A stretch of DNA of 64,000 bases from an uncultured Pelagibacteraceae bacterium. GTDB lineage: Bacteria > Pseudomonadota > Alphaproteobacteria > Pelagibacterales > Pelagibacteraceae. Under the pieces are notes generated by a model. The model saw only the letters and a program-made list of their open reading frames with translations, made no database searches and was not told the origin of the DNA. The stretch covers positions 1 through 64,000 of the forward strand of contig CACFJT010000001.1 in assembly GCA_902566705.1 (NCBI GenBank), read 5' to 3'. Position 1 is the first letter of the stretch; every line of letters starts with the position of its first letter. The position numbers and the translations under genes are program-made. Positions 8,025 to 17,259 of the stretch are shown here, piece after piece.

Positions 8025-9899
8025 TTGATATATAGTTTTGTTGGATATTATTCGTTAGTATTGGGATTAATTATTGGATTATTATTATTTTATTTTTCAT
8101 ATAAAAATTTTTATACTTCATACGTATTAGATACTAAAATATTAACATTTACATTTTTACAGTTATTTTTTGTTTTCATTAGTTTTTTGTGTTTGATATT
8201 TTCTTTTGTTGTTTCAGATTTTAGTAATGAAACAGTATTTAATAATTCTCATACTACCAAACCTTTATTTTATAAAATAAGTGGAACCTGGGGAAATCAT
8301 GAAGGAAGTTTATTGTTATGGTTACTTGTTTTAACTTTATTTATTTTCTTATTTTTAGTAAGGACTAAAAATCAACCAATTAAGTACAAAATTTTAACTT
8401 TAGTTTTTCAACAAATAATAATAGTTGGTTTCTTTTTATTTTTAATCAAAACGTCAAATCCATTTAATTATATTTTCCCAATACCTTTGGAAGGTCTTGG
8501 ATTAAATCCAATTTTACAAGATCCAGCATTAGCAATTCACCCACCTATTTTATATTTAGGCTACGTTGGTTCCTCAATTATTTTTTCCTCTGTTTTAGCA
8601 GCAACAAGTTTAAAAATTATTTCTACTAGTTGGGCATCACATATCAAAAAATGGGTTTTAATTTCTTGGATATTTTTGACTTTAGGAATACTGCTTGGGT
8701 CAATTTGGGCCTATTATGAATTAGGCTGGGGAGGTTTTTGGTTTTGGGATCCAGTTGAGAATGTTTCTTTGATGCCTTGGCTCGCGTTAACTACTCTTTT
8801 ACATTGTATTTTAGTATTAGAGAAAAAAACTATTTTAACTTCATGGGTAATAATTCTTTCAATTGCAACATTTACATTAAGTATGTGTGGAACATTTTTA
8901 GTTAGATCGGGAATTTTAAATTCAGTTCATACATTTGCTAATGATCCTGAAAGAGGTTTATTTATTCTTGTTTTTTTATTTATTTTGATTTTTTTATCTA
9001 TGTTAATATTTTTCTTTTTTCACAAAGATAATGATAAAAAATCCTATAATTTTTTTTGGTTAAGCAAAGAAACTTCAATATTAATTAACAATTGGTTTAT
9101 GATGTACTTTCTATCAGTTGTATTAATAGGCACTGTATATCCAATTTTTTTAGACGTGATTTCTTCCCAAAAAATATCTGTTGGCCCCCCATTTTATCAT
9201 AAATTAATGATACCATTTTTAATTCCATTTTTATTAATGATGGCGATTGGGCCAAAATTAAGATGGATCAAATCTCAAATAGAAAGCAAAATATATTTAA
9301 TTTCCTTTTTGATTATCTCAATTTTATTAGCATTTTTAGTGTTAAAAAATTTTAATCAGAATATTTTAATTAATACAATTTTGATATCGAGTGCACTTTA
9401 TTTATTTTTTATTACCCTGAGAGATTTTTTTGTAAAAAAATATAAAAATATTTCACAAAATATTGCTCATTTTGGATTTAGTTTATTAATCCTAAGTATT
9501 TTGTTTAACAATTTATTTGCAAGTGAAATAATAACAAATCTTAAAGTTGGCGAAACCTTTAAAAACTCAAAAACCAAGATTGTGTTTGAAAGTATTGATC
9601 AGCAAAAAGAACAAAATTATAATGCTTTTATAGCAAATTTTTCTATAAGCAATTCAAATGGCGAAGAAGAAAAATTTTCACCAGAGTTAAGAATTTATAA
9701 TCAACCCGAAATTGCAACAAGTGAAGCTGATATTAAAACAACTCTTATGTCAGATAAATTTATTGTAATTAATCTGGTTCAAAATCAAGATTTTTTTAAT
9801 GTAAGATATCAGGTTAAACCATTTATGTTATGGATCTGGTTATCAGTAATTCTGATTTCTTTTGGTGGAATTGTTAGTTTTTTACAAAAAAGATTATGA
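8025..9899 (+). CDS. ccmF: Cytochrome c haem lyase CcmF
   Basis: This 624-residue polytopic membrane protein transfers haem from CcmE to apocytochromes. The WWD-domain core WGGFWFWDPVEN is at residues 235-246, and the GTWGNHEGS block at 87-95 is also characteristic. Haem-ligand histidines of the family lie in conserved regions such as AIHPPILYLGY (H172) and NSVHTFAND (about H302). A hydrophilic periplasmic domain lies before the last span, as expected. The start is a TTG at 8025, one base after the ccmE stop; no nearby ATG gives a sensible N-terminus. The 3' end overlaps ccmG by 4 bases. Confidence 0.96.
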   Translation: MIYSFVGYYSLVLGLIIGLLLFYFSYKNFYTSYVLDTKILTFTFLQLFFVFISFLCLIFSFVVSDFSNETVFNNSHTTKPLFYKISGTWGNHEGSLLLWLLVLTLFIFLFLVRTKNQPIKYKILTLVFQQIIIVGFFLFLIKTSNPFNYIFPIPLEGLGLNPILQDPALAIHPPILYLGYVGSSIIFSSVLAATSLKIISTSWASHIKKWVLISWIFLTLGILLGSIWAYYELGWGGFWFWDPVENVSLMPWLALTTLLHCILVLEKKTILTSWVIILSIATFTLSMCGTFLVRSGILNSVHTFANDPERGLFILVFLFILIFLSMLIFFFFHKDNDKKSYNFFWLSKETSILINNWFMMYFLSVVLIGTVYPIFLDVISSQKISVGPPFYHKLMIPFLIPFLLMMAIGPKLRWIKSQIESKIYLISFLIISILLAFLVLKNFNQNILINTILISSALYLFFITLRDFFVKKYKNISQNIAHFGFSLLILSILFNNLFASEIITNLKVGETFKNSKTKIVFESIDQQKEQNYNAFIANFSISNSNGEEEKFSPELRIYNQPEIATSEADIKTTLMSDKFIVINLVQNQDFFNVRYQVKPFMLWIWLSVILISFGGIVSFLQKRL

Positions 9900-10414
9900 A
9901 AAATAAAATATTACCTTTTGGAGTTATTATTATCTTCGGAATAATATTTTTTATTTTTTATAAAGGTCTAGAAGAATCAAAAATATACACTCCAGATTTA
10001 AATGCAAAAAAAGAGTTACCAGTGTTTAATACTAAAGAATTTTTTTCTGGGAAAAATATCAAATCGTCTAGTATCTTTGATTTAGATAAGATTTATTTAT
10101 TGAATATTTGGTCATCTTGGTGTGTACCATGTCGACAAGAACATCCTATTTTAATGAATTTAAATTTGGAAAATAACATAAATATTATTGGCATGAACTA
10201 TAAAGATAAATTAAAAAATGCAGAAAATTTTTTAAAAGAACTTGGTAATCCTTATAAAAAAATCTTTATTGATCTAGATGGTACCATTGCAATTGAGTGG
10301 GGGGCTTATGGTGTTCCTGAATCATTTTTAATTTATAATAATAAAATCATTAAAAAATATATTGGACCTCTTAACCAAGAATTAGTTGATGAAATTAAAT
10401 TATTGATAAAATGA
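9896..10414 (+). CDS. ccmG: Periplasmic thiol:disulfide oxidoreductase CcmG/DsbE
   Basis: The 172-residue protein has an N-terminal membrane anchor (residues 7-22) and a thioredoxin-fold periplasmic domain. The active site is WCVPC with C76 and C79, and the cis-proline loop is YGVPES. It keeps the haem-binding cysteines of apocytochrome c reduced. It overlaps ccmF (ATGA) and ccmH by 4 bases each, so the genes are translationally coupled. Confidence 0.94.
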   Translation: MKNKILPFGVIIIFGIIFFIFYKGLEESKIYTPDLNAKKELPVFNTKEFFSGKNIKSSSIFDLDKIYLLNIWSSWCVPCRQEHPILMNLNLENNINIIGMNYKDKLKNAENFLKELGNPYKKIFIDLDGTIAIEWGAYGVPESFLIYNNKIIKKYIGPLNQELVDEIKLLIK

Positions 10415-10773
10415 AATTGATAAAATTTATTTTAATTTTTATAATATTATTTCCTTTAAGCAGTATTAATGCTGAGGATAACGACAAAAGAAATAAAATA
10501 ACTAAAAATTTACGATGTCTTATATGTCAAGGTCAATCGGTTTACGATTCAGACTCTGAATTTGCAAATAGTCTAAAAATTGTAGTTGATAAAAAACTTG
10601 AAGAAGGTCTTTCTGAGGATCAAATATATGAATATTTTAAAACTAAATATGGAGAATGGATACTTTACGATCCTGGTTTAAATAAAAACACTTATATTCT
10701 TTGGTTATTGCCAATATTGATATTTTTAATCGGAGGTGCAATAATCTACAAAAGCTTTATAGTTAAGAATTAA
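10411..10773 (+). CDS. ccmH: Cytochrome c maturation protein CcmH
   Basis: This 120-residue protein has a signal peptide (cleavage near INAEDN), the redox motif LRCLICQ with C36 and C39, and one C-terminal membrane anchor (about residues 96-116). It is the short CcmH/CycL form. It works with CcmG in reducing the CXXCH thiols and with CcmF in haem attachment. The CcmI partner, usually fused or adjacent, is not seen; the next gene is unrelated. Confidence 0.93.
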   Translation: MKLIKFILIFIILFPLSSINAEDNDKRNKITKNLRCLICQGQSVYDSDSEFANSLKIVVDKKLEEGLSEDQIYEYFKTKYGEWILYDPGLNKNTYILWLLPILIFLIGGAIIYKSFIVKN

Positions 10774-10784
10774 ATTAAATTAAA

Positions 10785-11297
10785 ATGAACTTAAAAAAAT
10801 TTTTATTAAATTTGTTAGTGATGTTATTTGCCTTTTCTTCAATTGCTGAGGAAAAAGTTTTAAAAGACTTAAACACAGAGTTTAGTGTTTATACCGGTAT
10901 GTTTGATTTTAGTGATGATGGTAAAAGATCAACTTTAATTGGTTTTCAACATCAAAATGAAAATTTAAATAGAGATACTTTTTTTGGAAATCTGTCTCCT
11001 ATAACGGGATTTCTGTTAACAGCTGATAATGCTGGATATGTTTATACAGGTGTTCAAGCTCAATATAAATTAGGAGTGTTAAATTTAACTCCAAGTTTTA
11101 CCCCAGGTATATATCATGAAGGGGATGGTAAAGATTTAGGTCATTTGATTGAATTTAAAAGTGAATTACAAATTTCTCTTGATTTATCAAAAACAAGTGA
11201 ATTAGGTTTTTCCTATAATCATATATCTAATGCAAGTCTAGGAGATAAAAATCCTGGGGCAAATAGTTATATGTTTAATTTCTTTAAAAACTTTTAA
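10785..11297 (+). CDS. PagL-like acyloxyacyl hydrolase (lipid A 3-O-deacylase family)
   Basis: This 170-residue protein has a signal peptide (cleavage near SSIAEE) and alternating beta strands that fit an eight-stranded outer-membrane barrel. It ends in a terminal Phe (FFKNF), as outer-membrane proteins do. The family motif is YNHISNASLG with H146, S148 and N149, matching the His, Ser and oxyanion Asn of PagL. The catalytic Glu of PagL, expected 14 residues after the His, is Asn160 here (NPGANS), so deacylase activity is doubtful. It lies 11 bases after ccmH and 8 before the next gene but has no link to cytochrome maturation. Confidence 0.72.
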   Translation: MNLKKFLLNLLVMLFAFSSIAEEKVLKDLNTEFSVYTGMFDFSDDGKRSTLIGFQHQNENLNRDTFFGNLSPITGFLLTADNAGYVYTGVQAQYKLGVLNLTPSFTPGIYHEGDGKDLGHLIEFKSELQISLDLSKTSELGFSYNHISNASLGDKNPGANSYMFNFFKNF

Positions 11298-11305
11298 AAC
11301 TAATT

Positions 11306-12457
11306 ATGAATTTAAAAGATTGTCATAATTTTAGTGATTTTAGAAAACTAGCTAAAAAAAAATTGCCATCACCAATATTTCACTACATTGATGGTGCTGC
11401 AGATGATGAAATCACCTACGCTAGAAATACAAGTGCATTTGATGATGTTGATTTAGTACCAAATGTTTTAAGAGGTGTAGAGAATGTTGATTTATCAACA
11501 ACAATATTTGGAAAGAAATTAGATTTACCTTTTTATTTATCACCTACTGCTTTACAGAGATTATTTCATTATGATGGTGAAAGAGCTGTAGGTAAAGCAG
11601 CTAAGAAATATAATACTATGTTTGGGGTATCTGCACTTGCAACGGTAAGTGTAGAAGAAATTTCATCACTTGTTGATACGCCAAAAATGTTTCAGTTTTA
11701 TTTTCATAAAGATAGAGGACTTAATGATTCATGTTTAGAAAGAGCAAAAGCAGCTAATTTTGATGTAATGGCTCTAACAGTTGATACGATTACAGGGGGA
11801 AATAGAGAGAGAGATTTGAGAACTGGGTTTACGTCACCACCAAAACTAACACTATCAAGTTTATTTAGTTTTGCTACAAAGCCAATGTGGGGAATAAATT
11901 ATTTAACAAAAGGAAAGTTTGAATTACCTCATCTTCAAGATTTCGTAAAAGAGGGTACGAGCACAAACTCTTCGATTGGAAATTATTTCTCTACAATGCT
12001 GGATCAGTCAATGAACTGGAAAGATGCTGAACAACTTTGCTCTAAATGGGGAGGTCATTTTGCCTTAAAAGGGGTCATGAGTGTTGAGGATGCTAAAAGA
12101 GCAGTAGACATTGGATGTACAGGAATAATGGTTTCTAACCATGGCGGAAGACAACTTGATGGATCAAGGTCACCTTTTGATCAACTTGCTGAAATAGTTG
12201 ATGCTGTTGGTGATAAACTGGATGTAATCTGTGAAGGGGGGATTCATAGAGGAACTCATATGCTTAAAGCATTATCATTAGGTGCAAAAGCATGTTCTGG
12301 TGGTAGACTTTATTTATACGCTTTAGCAGCAGCTGGACAAGCAGGTGTAGAAAGAGCTCTAGAGAAGTATAAATCTGAATTAGTAAGAGATATGAAGTTA
12401 ATGGGCTGCACTAAAATTAGTGATTTAAACAGAAGTAATTTAAGATTTAGAAAATAA
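11306..12457 (+). CDS. FMN-dependent 2-hydroxyacid oxidase/dehydrogenase, copy 1
   Basis: The 383-residue (beta/alpha)8 flavoprotein belongs to the L-lactate dehydrogenase / glycolate oxidase family. It oxidises an L-2-hydroxy acid to the 2-oxo acid. Family residues are in place: Y27 (HYIDGA), TVDT (158-161), RERD, K255 (ALKGV), the catalytic H279 and substrate-binding R282 in SNHGGRQLDG. It is paired 5 bases upstream of a full-length paralogue of identical length. Compared with copy 2, the FMN phosphate region near the end diverges (EGGIHRGTH and CSGGRLYLYAL). The substrate is not determined; lactate, glycolate and longer hydroxyacids are candidates. Confidence 0.88.
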   Translation: MNLKDCHNFSDFRKLAKKKLPSPIFHYIDGAADDEITYARNTSAFDDVDLVPNVLRGVENVDLSTTIFGKKLDLPFYLSPTALQRLFHYDGERAVGKAAKKYNTMFGVSALATVSVEEISSLVDTPKMFQFYFHKDRGLNDSCLERAKAANFDVMALTVDTITGGNRERDLRTGFTSPPKLTLSSLFSFATKPMWGINYLTKGKFELPHLQDFVKEGTSTNSSIGNYFSTMLDQSMNWKDAEQLCSKWGGHFALKGVMSVEDAKRAVDIGCTGIMVSNHGGRQLDGSRSPFDQLAEIVDAVGDKLDVICEGGIHRGTHMLKALSLGAKACSGGRLYLYALAAAGQAGVERALEKYKSELVRDMKLMGCTKISDLNRSNLRFRK

Positions 12458-12462
12458 TAATC

Positions 12463-13614
12463 ATGAACATAAATGATTGTTATAACTTTGAAGACTTTAG
12501 AAAATTAGCAAAAAAAAAATTACCAGCTCCTATATTTCATTACATTGATGGTGGTGCAGATGATGAGGTTACACTGAATAGAAATACTGAGGCGTTTAAT
12601 GATTGTGATTTAGTTCCAAGTATTCTTAACAGTGTTGGAGAGCCAGATTTATCGACTACAGTTTTTGGAAGAAAAATAAGCATGCCATTATTTTTATCAC
12701 CAACAGCAATGCAAAGTTTGTATGATCCAGAAGGTGATAAAGCATCTGCTAGGGCTGCGGAAAAGTTTGACACTATTTATAGCATGTCAACTATGGCATC
12801 ATTTTCAATTGAGGAAGTAGCAAATATTTCAAGTGGTCCAAAACTTTTTCAGCTTTATATTCATAAAGATAAATCAATTACAGATGATTTAATTGAAAGA
12901 TGTAATAGGGCAAATTTTGATGGCATGTGTATCACGGTCGATACACTTGTAGCAGGTAATAGAGAACGAGATCATAGAACTGGATTTACAACACCACCAA
13001 AATTTACTTTAGATAGTTTATTAAGTTTTGCTATGAGGCCAGGTTGGGTTTTTAAATATTTTACAAATAAAAAATTTGAGTTAGCGAATATAAAAAATAA
13101 AACTGATAAAGGTACAAATATTGCTAAATCAGTAATGGATTATATAAATGAGCAGTATGATCCTGCGATGAATTGGAAAGACGCTGAATATTGTATTAAA
13201 AAATGGAACAAACCAATGGCACTAAAAGGAGTTATGTCCGTAGAAGATGCCAAGAAAGCAATTGATATTGGTTGTACCGCAATAATGATTTCAAACCATG
13301 GAGGAAGACAGCTTGATGGATCTAGATCTCCTTTCGATCAAGTAAAAGCAATTTCAGATGCTGTAGGTGATAAGTTGGAAATAATATTAGATGGTGGAGT
13401 AAGAAGAGGAACACATGTATTAAAAGCATTAGCCGCAGGTGCAACAGCATGTAGTTTTGGAAAAGCGTTCCTTTTTAGTTTAGGTGCTGGCGGACAAAAA
13501 GGAGTTGAAAGGTTATTGGATAACATGCAAAAAGAAATTAGAAGGAATATGATTTTAATGGGATGCAAAAAAATTAAAGATTTAGATGCGTCAAAAATAA
13601 TCTACCGTAATTAA
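12463..13614 (+). CDS. FMN-dependent 2-hydroxyacid oxidase/dehydrogenase, copy 2
   Basis: This is a paralogue of the preceding gene, also 383 residues, with the same catalytic H279 and R282 (SNHGGRQLDGSRSPFD), K255 and TVDT. The phosphate-binding end is closer to the textbook family (DGGVRRGTHVLKALAAGA). The two genes align without gaps for the first 200 residues and share stretches such as YIDGxADDE and WKDAE, so they arose by tandem duplication and have since diverged. Different substrate ranges or a mixed oligomer are both possible. The next gene follows after 104 bases. Confidence 0.88.
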   Translation: MNINDCYNFEDFRKLAKKKLPAPIFHYIDGGADDEVTLNRNTEAFNDCDLVPSILNSVGEPDLSTTVFGRKISMPLFLSPTAMQSLYDPEGDKASARAAEKFDTIYSMSTMASFSIEEVANISSGPKLFQLYIHKDKSITDDLIERCNRANFDGMCITVDTLVAGNRERDHRTGFTTPPKFTLDSLLSFAMRPGWVFKYFTNKKFELANIKNKTDKGTNIAKSVMDYINEQYDPAMNWKDAEYCIKKWNKPMALKGVMSVEDAKKAIDIGCTAIMISNHGGRQLDGSRSPFDQVKAISDAVGDKLEIILDGGVRRGTHVLKALAAGATACSFGKAFLFSLGAGGQKGVERLLDNMQKEIRRNMILMGCKKIKDLDASKIIYRN

Positions 13615-13718
13615 TCAATAAGTAATTGTAAGGATTATTGAACAAACTTAAAATAAGTTATTTAAAAATCTTGAATAGACATTAGTCTACTTTTCGTTTA
13701 ATTTTCGATTTTAAAATT

Positions 13719-14885
13719 ATGATACTTGCAAAAAATTTAGAAAATTTAGGAACTGAGTCAGCGTTTAGTGTATTAGCGGAGGCTAAAGCATTAGAGGCAA
13801 AAGGACACCCTATGATTCATCTAGGACTAGGTCAACCAGACTTTAAAACACCTAAGCATGTAGTTGAAGCTGCGAAAAAAGCATTAGATGATGGACATCA
13901 TGGATACGTAATGTCTAATGGAATACCAGAATGTAGAGAGGCTGTTACAAGATGGATAAAAAAACAATACAACACCAGTATTGATCCTGAAAGAATTTTA
14001 ATAATGCCAGGTGGAAAACCAACTATGAGTTATGCCATACAATGTTTTGGTGAACCAGGAGCAGAAATAATTCATCCTACACCTGCATTTCCAATTTATG
14101 AATCAATGATCAATTATACCGGTTCTACACCTGTACCATATGACCTTACTGAAGATAAAGATCTTAAATTTGACCCAGATAAAATATTATCTTTAATTAC
14201 TGATAAAACTAGATTGTTAATTTTAATTAACCCAAACAATCCAACAGGTAGTTTTGTTGAAAAACCTGTAATAGATTATTTTGCTAAAGAATTAGAAAAA
14301 CATCCACATGTTACTATTTTAAGCGATGAAATTTATAGTAGACAAATTTTTGATTACAAAGAAATGCCATCATTTTTTCATTATGAAGCTTTAAGAGATA
14401 GATTAATAGTTTTAGAGGGTTGGAGCAAAGCATATTCAATGACTGGTTGGAGACTTGGGTGGAGTTATTGGCCTAAAGAAATGATTCCGCATGTTAATAA
14501 ATTATTAATAAATAGTGTCTCATGCGTAAATGCAGCTGCTCAATTTGCAGGTATAGCAGCTTTAGATGGCCCGGATGATTCGATTAAAGACATGTTAGAT
14601 AAATTTACATTAAGAAGAAATTTGATCCATAAAGGATTAAATGATTTACCTGGAATTGAATGCAGTTTACCAGGTGGTGCTTTTTATGCTTTTCCAAAAG
14701 TAATTGGTACAGGTATGAATGGTTCTGAATTTTGTAAAAAAGCAATGCACGAAGCTGGAGTTGCTATTGTTCCAGGAACAGCATTTGGTAAAACTTGTCA
14801 GGATTACGTAAGATTTAGCTTTGCTGCATCTAGAGATAATATACAGCAAGCATTAGAAAATATAGGTAAGATGCTTTCTAAATAA
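13719..14885 (+). CDS. Class I/II PLP-dependent aminotransferase
   Basis: The 388-residue enzyme is a fold-type I aminotransferase. The N-terminal MIHLGLGQPDF, the NPNNPTG block (171-177), SDEIYSRQ and the PLP-lysine region GWSKAYSMTGWRLGW (K237) are all present, with the C-terminal Arg in YVRFSFA. The subfamily resembles broad aspartate/aromatic aminotransferases. In this context of hydroxyacid and oxoacid enzymes it may interconvert a 2-oxo acid such as glyoxylate, hydroxypyruvate or pyruvate with its amino acid, but this is only inference. Its promoter should be in the 104-base gap upstream, where I see no strong consensus. Confidence 0.88.
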   Translation: MILAKNLENLGTESAFSVLAEAKALEAKGHPMIHLGLGQPDFKTPKHVVEAAKKALDDGHHGYVMSNGIPECREAVTRWIKKQYNTSIDPERILIMPGGKPTMSYAIQCFGEPGAEIIHPTPAFPIYESMINYTGSTPVPYDLTEDKDLKFDPDKILSLITDKTRLLILINPNNPTGSFVEKPVIDYFAKELEKHPHVTILSDEIYSRQIFDYKEMPSFFHYEALRDRLIVLEGWSKAYSMTGWRLGWSYWPKEMIPHVNKLLINSVSCVNAAAQFAGIAALDGPDDSIKDMLDKFTLRRNLIHKGLNDLPGIECSLPGGAFYAFPKVIGTGMNGSEFCKKAMHEAGVAIVPGTAFGKTCQDYVRFSFAASRDNIQQALENIGKMLSK

Positions 14886-14923
14886 GCTGTATTTTTTTAT
14901 TTTTTTTAATAATATTAAGATTT

Positions 14924-16297
14924 ATGAACCAACAAGTTGAAACAGAATTAAAAAGTCTATTAAACAGTAGATATTCAACGTCAGAGTCCGCTCGTGGTAA
15001 TTACGCGAGAGGCGAGGATACTTACGATCCAATTTTATCAAAAGCGGTAGTTTTTCCAGAAACTAATGAAGAGGTGTCAAAAATACTAAAACTTTGTAAC
15101 GAGCATAAAGTTCCAGTAGTTCCATATGGAACGGGTACATCTTTAGAGGGCAACGTTGTAGGAAATGAAAATGGAATAACTATCTGCCTAGAGAAAATGA
15201 ATAAAATTTTAAGTGTAAATACTGAGGATTTTGATTGCAGAGTTCAGGCGTGCGTAACAAGAGAACAACTGAATGAACATCTAAGAGAAGATGGCGTTTT
15301 TTTTCCTATAGACCCAGGAGCAAACGCTGCTTTAGGAGGTATGGCATCCACTTCAGCCTCAGGAACTATGGCAGTAAAATATGGGACTATGAAAACAGTT
15401 ATTTCTGGTCTAACCGTAGTATTACCAAATGGAGACATTGTAAACACAGGTGGCAGAACTAAAAAAACTTCTGCAGGATATAATTTGACAAATCTATTTA
15501 TTGGATCAGAAGGAACTCTAGGTATTATCACTGAAGTCCATTTAAGATTATCTCCTATACCCGAAAGTATAATGAGTGCAGTATGTCATTTCCCTTCCTT
15601 AGAAGATGCAGTAATGACAGCTCAACAGGTTATTCAATATGGTGTACCAATTGCAAGAATTGAAATGCTGAACGCAGATCAGATGGGTATCTCTATTAAC
15701 TATTCTAAATTAAAAGAAATTGAGGCTGTACCGACTTTATTTTTTGAATTTCATGGATCTGAGTCATCTAACAAAGAAAATATTAAAATTGTTGAGGAAC
15801 TATCAAAGGATAATAATGGTAGTTCATTTAAATGGGCTAAAGACCTAGAAGACAGAAATAAACTTTGGCAAGCTAGATGGGACGTGTATTATTCTGTTAA
15901 AGCTTTAAACAATAATGGAAGAGTTTATTCAACAGATGTATGTGTTCCAATTTCAAAAATAACTGAATGTGTAAAATTTGCAGAGGAAAAAGCAAAAGAA
16001 TTTGGAGTTAGGGCGCCAATGGTAGGCCATATGGGGGATGGCAATTTCCATGTTGTTTTACCTTACGATCCTGCAAAAAAAGAAATGTACCAACAGCTCA
16101 GAGCATTTAACGGAACACTAATTAGAAAAGCTTTAGAGCTTGAAGGAACAATTACAGGTGAACATGGGGTGGGACTTCACAAAAAAGAATATTTACTTGA
16201 ACAGCACCCTGACAGTATTCCAGTTATGAAATCAATTAAAAAAACATTAGATCCGAATAATATAATGAATCCTGGAAAAATTTTTGATTTAAACTAA
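14924..16297 (+). CDS. FAD-linked 2-hydroxyacid oxidase (GlcD / D-lactate dehydrogenase type)
   Basis: This 457-residue VAO-type flavoprotein has an N-terminal FAD domain (VPVVPYGTGTSLEGN, then NAALGGMASTSASGT and GSEGTLGIITE) and the C-terminal cap with the GHMGDGNFH metal/substrate motif and GEHGVGLHKK. It oxidises a D-2-hydroxy acid such as D-lactate or glycolate and passes electrons to an acceptor. The closest layout is the single-subunit D-lactate dehydrogenase type: partner glcE and glcF genes of a glycolate oxidase complex are not here. It is followed after 8 bases by a 2-hydroxyacid dehydrogenase. Confidence 0.88.
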   Translation: MNQQVETELKSLLNSRYSTSESARGNYARGEDTYDPILSKAVVFPETNEEVSKILKLCNEHKVPVVPYGTGTSLEGNVVGNENGITICLEKMNKILSVNTEDFDCRVQACVTREQLNEHLREDGVFFPIDPGANAALGGMASTSASGTMAVKYGTMKTVISGLTVVLPNGDIVNTGGRTKKTSAGYNLTNLFIGSEGTLGIITEVHLRLSPIPESIMSAVCHFPSLEDAVMTAQQVIQYGVPIARIEMLNADQMGISINYSKLKEIEAVPTLFFEFHGSESSNKENIKIVEELSKDNNGSSFKWAKDLEDRNKLWQARWDVYYSVKALNNNGRVYSTDVCVPISKITECVKFAEEKAKEFGVRAPMVGHMGDGNFHVVLPYDPAKKEMYQQLRAFNGTLIRKALELEGTITGEHGVGLHKKEYLLEQHPDSIPVMKSIKKTLDPNNIMNPGKIFDLN

Positions 16298-16305
16298 TCT
16301 CCAAC

Positions 16306-17259
16306 ATGAAAAAAATCCTTATTACTAGAAGATTATTAAGATCTTGTGAGGAAAAAGCATCAAAAATTTTTAAAGCAAATTTTAATGACAATGATGAGCT
16401 CTATTCTCAAAACAAGGTAGTAGAAATGAGTCAAGGATGTGATGGAATTTTAACTTCCTTAACAGATAAAATGGACGCTGAAACAATTAATAAATTACCT
16501 GAGACTGTAAAAATAATTTCAAATTTTGCAGTTGGATTTGGAAATATAGATTTAGAAGCAGCAAAAAAAAGAAAAATAGCTGTTACAAATACACCTGATG
16601 TTTTAACAGATGCGACTGCAGAAATTGGAATTCTCTTAATACTTGGAGCTTGTAGAAGAGCTTCCGAAGGAATTGAAAGCGCAAGACAGGGAGGATGGAA
16701 GTGGTCAGCTGATTACCTTATTGGTAAGCAATTGACCGGTTCAAGGTTAGGTATTTTAGGAATGGGGAGAATTGGCCAAAAAATTGCTAAAGTTGCAAAG
16801 TCTTTAGGAATGATTATTCATTATCATAATCGATCAAAACTAAACGAAGATAAAGAACAAGGCGCAACGTATCATAGTACTTTAAAAGCTTTATTATCAG
16901 TTTCAGATGTTTTATCTATTTGTTGTCCGGCTTCTAAGGAAACTATTGATATGATTAATAAAGAGACAATAGAATATTTACCCAAAGGTGCGATTGTTAC
17001 AAACGTTGCTAGGGGGGATATTGTTGACGACGAAGCTATGATAGATGCTTTAGAAAGAAGAAAAGTTTATGCAGTAGGATTAGATGTATATAAAAATGAA
17101 CCTAATTTAAACCCAGGGTATCTAAAACACAAAAGTGCATTTATATTACCACATCTAGGAAGTGCAACTAAAGATACTCGTACAGCTATGGCTAATTTAG
17201 CGATAGATAATCTTGACGAGTTCTTCAAAACTGGAAATTGTAAAAACAAAGTAAATTAA
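16306..17259 (+). CDS. D-isomer 2-hydroxyacid dehydrogenase (glyoxylate/hydroxypyruvate reductase-like)
   Basis: The 317-residue NAD(P)-dependent enzyme has the Rossmann motif LGMGRIGQKIA (151-161) and a catalytic triad of R236 (NVARGDIV), E265 (KNEP) and H283 (LPHLGSAT). It reduces a 2-oxo acid to a D-2-hydroxy acid; subgroup features suggest glyoxylate or hydroxypyruvate. It lies between the GlcD-like oxidase (8 bases) and the HIBDH-family gene (zero gap), which fits a glyoxylate/glycerate pathway. The exact substrate is inferred. Confidence 0.87.
   Translation: MKKILITRRLLRSCEEKASKIFKANFNDNDELYSQNKVVEMSQGCDGILTSLTDKMDAETINKLPETVKIISNFAVGFGNIDLEAAKKRKIAVTNTPDVLTDATAEIGILLILGACRRASEGIESARQGGWKWSADYLIGKQLTGSRLGILGMGRIGQKIAKVAKSLGMIIHYHNRSKLNEDKEQGATYHSTLKALLSVSDVLSICCPASKETIDMINKETIEYLPKGAIVTNVARGDIVDDEAMIDALERRKVYAVGLDVYKNEPNLNPGYLKHKSAFILPHLGSATKDTRTAMANLAIDNLDEFFKTGNCKNKVN

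Noticed and set aside
13615-13718. Promoter or RNA element before the aminotransferase
   Set aside because: Only a 5-bp hairpin (TAGAC/GTCTA) and no convincing -35/-10 pair were found.
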